From contig RFIM01000012.1 of the NCBI GenBank assembly GCA_003695215.1, positions 1-25,771 on the forward strand: a stretch of 25,771 nucleotides of DNA. Direction: 5' to 3'. Made by a program: the position numbers and the translations under genes. Every line of letters begins with the position of its first letter. Within the stretch, counting starts at the first letter, position 1. Shown here piece by piece: positions 21,992 through 25,771 of the stretch. The notes beneath the pieces were generated by a model, which was not told where the DNA came from, searched no databases, and was given only the letters and a program-made list of their open reading frames with translations. This DNA is from Chloroflexota bacterium. GTDB lineage: Bacteria; Chloroflexota; Anaerolineae; Aggregatilineales; UBA2796.

Positions 21992-22034
21992 AAAGACTCT
22001 CAAAAGCTCTCAGATTTGTGAAAAGTATCTCAAA
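21992..22034. repeat. Three direct repeats upstream of HMG-CoA reductase
   Basis: Plus-strand copies AAAGACTCTCAAA (21992-22004), AAAGCTCTCAGA (22003-22014) and AAAGTATCTCAAA (22022-22034) share the form AAAG-N-(N)-TCTCAAA. They start 11 and 19 bases apart. They lie 63-105 bases before the HMG-CoA reductase start, in the only upstream non-coding DNA of the mevalonate cluster. A TATCAT at 21980-21985 (minus strand) is the best -10 candidate. They may be regulator sites. Confidence 0.4.
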
Positions 22035-22049
22035 GCCTGCAGCCAAACG

Positions 22050-22079
22050 ACAACAGAGCAGCACGTGCTGCTCTGTTGT
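22050..22079. terminator. 30-bp perfect palindrome after clpC
   Basis: The half-site ACAACAGAGCAGCAC (22050-22064) is followed directly by its exact reverse complement (22065-22079), centred on CAC|GTG. As RNA it would fold a 13-bp stem with a 4-base loop. It lies 27 bases beyond the clpC stop at 22106, and the following minus-strand bases are CGTTTGG, a poor T-run. A small second stem (CTCAAG/CTTGAG, 22081-22101) precedes it. A clpC terminator is the default reading; a DNA-binding site is possible because of the perfect symmetry. Confidence 0.6.
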
Positions 22080-22105
22080 TCTCAAGGCGATGGCGCTTGA
22101 GGCGA

Positions 22106-24682
22106 TCAGTTGGATTCAGGCGAGGCGATGTCCACAGTGCCTTCAATCAGCGCGCTAGATGGATAGTCAGTCAGTGCGCCATGATCGACGCCGTTAGGGC
22201 TCTCAACCGTCTTCATGACCAGCTCGCCATCCGCCACATCGATCAGGATCGTGCTGCCGACCTTGAAGGTGCCTGCCAGGATGCCGTCAGAGAGCCGATC
22301 TTCGACCATGTTGGTGATCACGCGGCGCAGTGGCCGCGCGCCATATTCAGGATCGTAGCCTTTTTCGCCCAGCAGCGCCTTGGCTGCATCAGTGATCTCG
22401 AGCGTCAGGGCATGATCTGAGAGTCGCTCGCGCACTTTGTTGATCTCCAAGTCCACGATCTGCATCAGCTCCTCGCGCGTGAGCGAGCGGAAGACGATCG
22501 TCGCGCTAACACGATTGAGGAACTCCGGGCGGAAGGCGCGGCGCAGCTGCTCCATGACCTTCTTGCGCATCTCTTCGTAGTCGCGCGCCTGATCGACAGT
22601 CTCATCGCGCGGCATATCGAAGCCGAGCGTGTTGCCGCGCTTGATGACCTCAGCGCCGATGTTGCTGGTCATGACGATGATGGCGTTGCGGAAGTCCACT
22701 TTACGGCCGCGTGCATCCGAGAGGCGCCCTTCTTCCATGATCTGCAGCAGCATGTTGAAGGCCTCAGGATGCGCCTTTTCGATCTCATCGAAGACGACAA
22801 TTGAGTACGGGCGACGGCGCAGCGCTTCGGTCAGCTGGCCGGCATCTTCATAGCCGACGTAGCCAGGCGGCGCGCCGACCAGACGCGCTACCGTGTGCCG
22901 CTCCATGAACTCGCTCATATCTAGCTGGATGAGTGCGTCCTCGCTGCCGAACATGAACTCGGCCAGCGCCTTGGTCAGCTCAGTCTTGCCGACGCCGGTT
23001 GGGCCGAGGAAGATGAACGAGCCAATCGGGCGGCGCGGGTCTTTCAAGCCTGCGCGCGCACGGCGCACCGCCTTGGCGATCGCCTCAATGGCCTCATGCT
23101 GGCCGACAATGCGTTTGTGCAGGAATTCTTCCATGTGCAGCAGCCGCTCGGACTCATCGGCGCTAATGCTGGTGACAGGGATGCCCGTCCACATTGAGAC
23201 GACTTCAGCGATGTCTTCGGCAGTCAGACGCGGCTTGTTGGTCTCAGGATTCCAGCTGGCCTTGATGTTGGCGAGCTGCGTGGAGAGCTCTGTGGCGCGC
23301 GCGTACAGCTCAGCGCGGCGCTCCTCGTCTAGGTAGGCATTTTCCTCAAGCTGCTCGTTGATATCGGCGAGATCGGCCTCAGCGCGGCGCACGCGAATGG
23401 ACTCGGGCGACTTATACATGCGCACGCGGCTAGCACCTTCATCGATCAGGTCAATGGCCTTATCGGGCAAGAAGCGATCAGGCACGTAACGCGCTGAGAG
23501 ATGCGCCGCTGCTTCGATCGCCTCTTGAGTGATCTCAAGGTTGTGATGCGCCTCATAGGCTGCCTTGATGCCGTGCAGAATCTCGATGGTCTCTTCGATA
23601 GTCGGCTCGTCGACGAAGATCGGCTGGAAGCGGCGCGCTAGAGCAGCATCGCTCTCGATATGCTTGCGATACTCATCGAAAGTAGTGGCGCCGATGCACT
23701 GCAGCTCGCCACGAGCCAATGCAGGCTTGAGGATGTTGGCCGCATCCACGCTGCTGCCTGCCGAGCCCGCGCCGACCAGCATATGCACTTCGTCAATGAA
23801 CAAGATGCTATCTGAGGACTTGAGTTCTTCGATGACGCGCTTCAGCCGCTCTTCAAACTGACCGCGATACATGGTACCGGCCACAAGGCTACCGACGTCC
23901 AGCTGCAGCACGCGCTTGTCCAGCAGCGTTGCAGGCGTCTCGCGGTTGACGATGCGCTGAGCCAAGCCTTCTACAATGGCCGTCTTGCCGACGCCTGGCT
24001 CGCCGATCAGGGCAGGGTTATTCTTGGTGCGGCGGCTGAGAATCTGGATGACGCGCTCAATTTCCACATCGCGCCCGATCACAGGGTCGAGCTTGCCTTC
24101 CTCAGCCAGCGCGGTCAGGTCGGTCGCTAATTGATCGACTAAGGGTGTCTTGACGCTTTGGCGGCGCTGTGAAGGCGAAGGCGAGGCCATGCTGCTTTGT
24201 GGTTGAGGCGGCGCAGGCTTGCTGGGCGGCGGCGGCGGGCTTTCTTGCAGGATGCGCCGCGTATGACGGCGAACCTCCTCCGGCTTGATGCCGAGCCGTC
24301 TCAAAACCTCGATAGCAACGCCTTCTTCTTGGCGCACTAAGCCGAGCAGCAAATGCTCTGTGCCCACATAATGATGGCCCATGCGGCGCGCTTCCTCAAC
24401 CGCTTGCACTAGGACGCTGCGCATGCCGGGCGAGAGATCGAGCCGTTCATTGGGCTGACGCTGGCCTGGCGGCATCAACTGCTCCACCAATTGCTCTATC
24501 TTGCGCAAATCGGCGCCAAGGTCGCGCAGGACGCGCCCTGCCACACCGCCATCTTCGCGCATCAAGCCCAGCAGAAGATGCTCTGTGCCAACATAGGTGT
24601 GTTTTAGCCGTTCAGCTTCCTCCTGCGCCAGCGTGAAGACTCGCCGCGCGCGCTGAGTGAAGCGTTCCATTTTATCTGCCAC
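22106..24682 (-). CDS. clpC: ATP-dependent Clp protease ATP-binding subunit ClpC
   Basis: Hsp100/AAA+ unfoldase that feeds substrates to ClpP. The 858 residues comprise two Clp_N repeats (about 5-70 and 80-145, each with YVGTEHLLLGL). A long Pro/Ser/Gln linker (147-176) follows. AAA-1 has Walker A GEPGVGKT (227-234) and Walker B FIDEVH (295-300). The middle coiled coil contains the UVR-like stretch EADLADINEQLEE (435-447). AAA-2 has Walker A GPTGVGKT (560-567) and Walker B VVFDEIEKAHP (629-639). The ClpP-docking loop reads LGF (686-688), so it should work with ClpP. The linker and about 30-residue tail make it slightly longer than usual. The GTG at 24680-24682 has GGAGG 9 bases upstream and is preferred to the ATG at 24670. 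mcsA, mcsB and ctsR are not adjacent. Confidence 0.96.
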   Translation of the reverse strand: MADKMERFTQRARRVFTLAQEEAERLKHTYVGTEHLLLGLMREDGGVAGRVLRDLGADLRKIEQLVEQLMPPGQRQPNERLDLSPGMRSVLVQAVEEARRMGHHYVGTEHLLLGLVRQEEGVAIEVLRRLGIKPEEVRRHTRRILQESPPPPPSKPAPPQPQSSMASPSPSQRRQSVKTPLVDQLATDLTALAEEGKLDPVIGRDVEIERVIQILSRRTKNNPALIGEPGVGKTAIVEGLAQRIVNRETPATLLDKRVLQLDVGSLVAGTMYRGQFEERLKRVIEELKSSDSILFIDEVHMLVGAGSAGSSVDAANILKPALARGELQCIGATTFDEYRKHIESDAALARRFQPIFVDEPTIEETIEILHGIKAAYEAHHNLEITQEAIEAAAHLSARYVPDRFLPDKAIDLIDEGASRVRMYKSPESIRVRRAEADLADINEQLEENAYLDEERRAELYARATELSTQLANIKASWNPETNKPRLTAEDIAEVVSMWTGIPVTSISADESERLLHMEEFLHKRIVGQHEAIEAIAKAVRRARAGLKDPRRPIGSFIFLGPTGVGKTELTKALAEFMFGSEDALIQLDMSEFMERHTVARLVGAPPGYVGYEDAGQLTEALRRRPYSIVVFDEIEKAHPEAFNMLLQIMEEGRLSDARGRKVDFRNAIIVMTSNIGAEVIKRGNTLGFDMPRDETVDQARDYEEMRKKVMEQLRRAFRPEFLNRVSATIVFRSLTREELMQIVDLEINKVRERLSDHALTLEITDAAKALLGEKGYDPEYGARPLRRVITNMVEDRLSDGILAGTFKVGSTILIDVADGELVMKTVESPNGVDHGALTDYPSSALIEGTVDIASPESN

Positions 24683-24813
24683 GTCGAACTACCTCCATCG
24701 CCCTTATTTCAAGATCAGGTTCATCACGAAAGGCTCTTCTTTCCGCACTTCGGGCGATTGCGCCAAGCTAATTTCTGGACGCGGCGCAAGTCGGGAAATA
24801 AGCCGTTTCGAGC

Positions 24814-24852
24814 GCTAGCGTGTTAACCTTGCGCAGCGCGTTAGCGCTTAAC
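24814..24852. repeat. Imperfect direct repeats in the clpC leader region
   Basis: GCTAGCGTGTTAAC (24814-24827) and GTTAGCGCTTAAC (24840-24852) align as (C/T)TAGCG-N1-2-TTAAC, 26 bases apart. They lie immediately downstream of the paired -10 boxes. Neither matches the CIRCE element nor the CtsR heptad repeat. This is a candidate operator for heat-shock or clpC control. Confidence 0.35.
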
Positions 24853-24857
24853 GCCAG

Positions 24858-24872
24858 ATTATACATATTATA
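24858..24872 (-). promoter_or_regulatory. Paired TATAAT boxes upstream of clpC
   Basis: On the minus strand two perfect TATAAT hexamers (24867-24872 and 24858-24863) lie 9 bases apart, about 180 bases before the clpC start. No good -35 accompanies either. The region 24683-24976 otherwise holds no gene. The plus strand of the same site reads as TATA-rich too, but no plus-strand gene follows. Confidence 0.5.
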
Positions 24873-24976
24873 CGCACAACGGCGCGCCCTGGCGAGTCCC
24901 GCTTGCCTATGATTTCCATAAGAGAATGCGCAGCCGCACCGATAAGCTCTGCAGGCAGCCAGAGCCTGCACAAGCG

Positions 24977-25771
24977 CTACTGACCGTACACGCGAGTCTC
25001 GGGCTGAAAAGCTGCCCAGGCAAACCAAAAGTGCGGATTGGCGAAGGCGCGCACCAGCTGCGTGCCTGCCAGAGCGCCTTCCGTAGCGCGCCCGAAGACG
25101 TTCCAAATGCTGCCCGTCTCTAAATCGCGTGGCAGGCCATCTTTGCCGAGCTCGAAGGTCAGCTTGCGGCCATCGACTGTTCGCTCGTACAGCGCTGCCA
25201 TGCCGATGCGCCGCGATTTATCGATCTCGCTGCGATCCAGCGCGCTCACAGCGCCATCTTGCCAAAAAGCGACCACTGGCACCTTGCCGACAACATCGTT
25301 GATCACGCCCTCGCGTGCCAGCAAGCTGAACGGATAGGCAATCGGCACGCCGTCGACGACGCCCGCCAAGACATGCTCCGTGGCAGGCAAGCGCGTATCA
25401 AGCGTGCCTTCGAACAGAAACGGACGCGGATTGCCATCGTAGCCGGTGTACGGATTGCGCCCATAGCTGCGATCATGGCCAGTATCGCGGCTGAGCACAC
25501 GCCCTTCAGGGAAGGCCTTCTTGAAAGCCTCGAAGCTGACCACCTGCGAGCTGATCAGCGCCAAGCGCGTGCCTGTCAGCGCGCCGACAATCGCCTCGCC
25601 CGTGATCTGTTGCCACCAACTCTGCGTTTGATCGTCCCACATGATTAAGTCGCTCTTGCGCAAGTTGCCTGAGACGCCAAAACGCAGTATTTGCCCGTCC
25701 ACGTGCCGATCAAAGACGATCGCGCTGTTGCACAACGGGCAGAAGGTCACAGCCACAGGCACGCCGCCAAC
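24977..25771 (-). CDS. DUF3179 domain-containing protein, 5' end outside window
   Basis: The last 264 residues of a DUF3179-family protein. The visible part opens VGGVPVAVTFCPLCNSAIVFDR, which is internal to the family's usual sequence. The frame runs on to the window edge, so the GTG near 25762 is not the start. Other family landmarks are FGVSGNLRKSDLIMWDDQTQSWWQQITGEAIVG and the SYGRNPYTGYDG segment. The CPLC pair could bind metal or form a disulfide. Many family members are exported by a signal peptide or lipoprotein signal, which would be upstream here. The biochemical function of DUF3179 is not established. Its TAG stop is 294 bases before clpC, with no clear terminator in between. Confidence 0.88.
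   Translation of the reverse strand, partial: VGGVPVAVTFCPLCNSAIVFDRHVDGQILRFGVSGNLRKSDLIMWDDQTQSWWQQITGEAIVGALTGTRLALISSQVVSFEAFKKAFPEGRVLSRDTGHDRSYGRNPYTGYDGNPRPFLFEGTLDTRLPATEHVLAGVVDGVPIAYPFSLLAREGVINDVVGKVPVVAFWQDGAVSALDRSEIDKSRRIGMAALYERTVDGRKLTFELGKDGLPRDLETGSIWNVFGRATEGALAGTQLVRAFANPHFWFAWAAFQPETRVYGQ

Noticed and set aside
24683..24857. CIRCE or CtsR operator before clpC
   Set aside because: I looked for TTAGCACTC-N9-GAGTGCTAA and tandem GTCAAA heptads and neither is present; only the unrelated TTAGCG/TTAAC repeats were kept.

Overview
The window looks like ordinary chromosome from a member of the Chloroflexota (Anaerolineae or Roseiflexus-like). This is inferred from gene content and style, not from any marker gene. 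The evidence is: an archaeal-type mevalonate cluster (HMG-CoA reductase, HMG-CoA synthase, SCP2-type thiolase) in a clearly bacterial context; soluble Ser/Thr kinase-AAA-TPR and double-cyclase proteins; secreted propeller/SH3b proteins; and a ClpC with an LGF loop. Composition is GC-rich and uniform (GGC Gly, CGC Arg and GCG/GCC Ala codons dominate every gene). There are no IS elements, tRNA, rRNA, CRISPR or phage genes. No gene-free stretch exceeds 300 bases.

Layout. (1) 1-3034, minus: a tight cluster greA > MDR dehydrogenase > hypothetical > Ppx/GppA phosphatase (cut by the left edge). The first two junctions overlap by 4 bases, and a -10 box lies upstream of greA. (2) 3196-5413, minus: two paralogous NMT1/SsuA-like periplasmic binding proteins with no transporter partners. 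They sit behind a near-consensus promoter with a 12+12 inverted repeat at the start site and end in a hairpin. (3) 5419-8107, minus: a 4-TM protein with its own intrinsic terminator, and a large GT-C-like membrane protein. (4) 8140-9717, plus: a class III cyclase with two complementary half-active-site domains. It meets a degenerate CPBP (CAAX-protease-like) membrane protein tail to tail. (5) 10724-12856, minus: methyltransferase > short-chain dehydrogenase > methylmalonyl-CoA epimerase. (6) 13010-18264, plus: a secreted TolB-like propeller with two SH3b repeats, then a 1155-residue kinase/ATPase/TPR protein, from an extended -10 promoter. (7) 18270-21929, minus: HMGR > HMGCS > thiolase-like protein. 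(8) 22106-24682, minus: clpC, followed by a 30-bp perfect palindrome. (9) 24977-25771, minus: a DUF3179 protein cut by the right edge.

How it fits together: region 7 encodes the upper mevalonate pathway, but the thiolase partner has Asp where the nucleophilic Cys should be and Asn where the second catalytic His should be. This is the most surprising observation in the window. The cyclase in region 4 and the kinase/ATPase pair in region 6 are the signalling content; nothing in the sequence links them directly. Several computed starts (TTG or early codons) were replaced by downstream starts with better ribosome binding sites.
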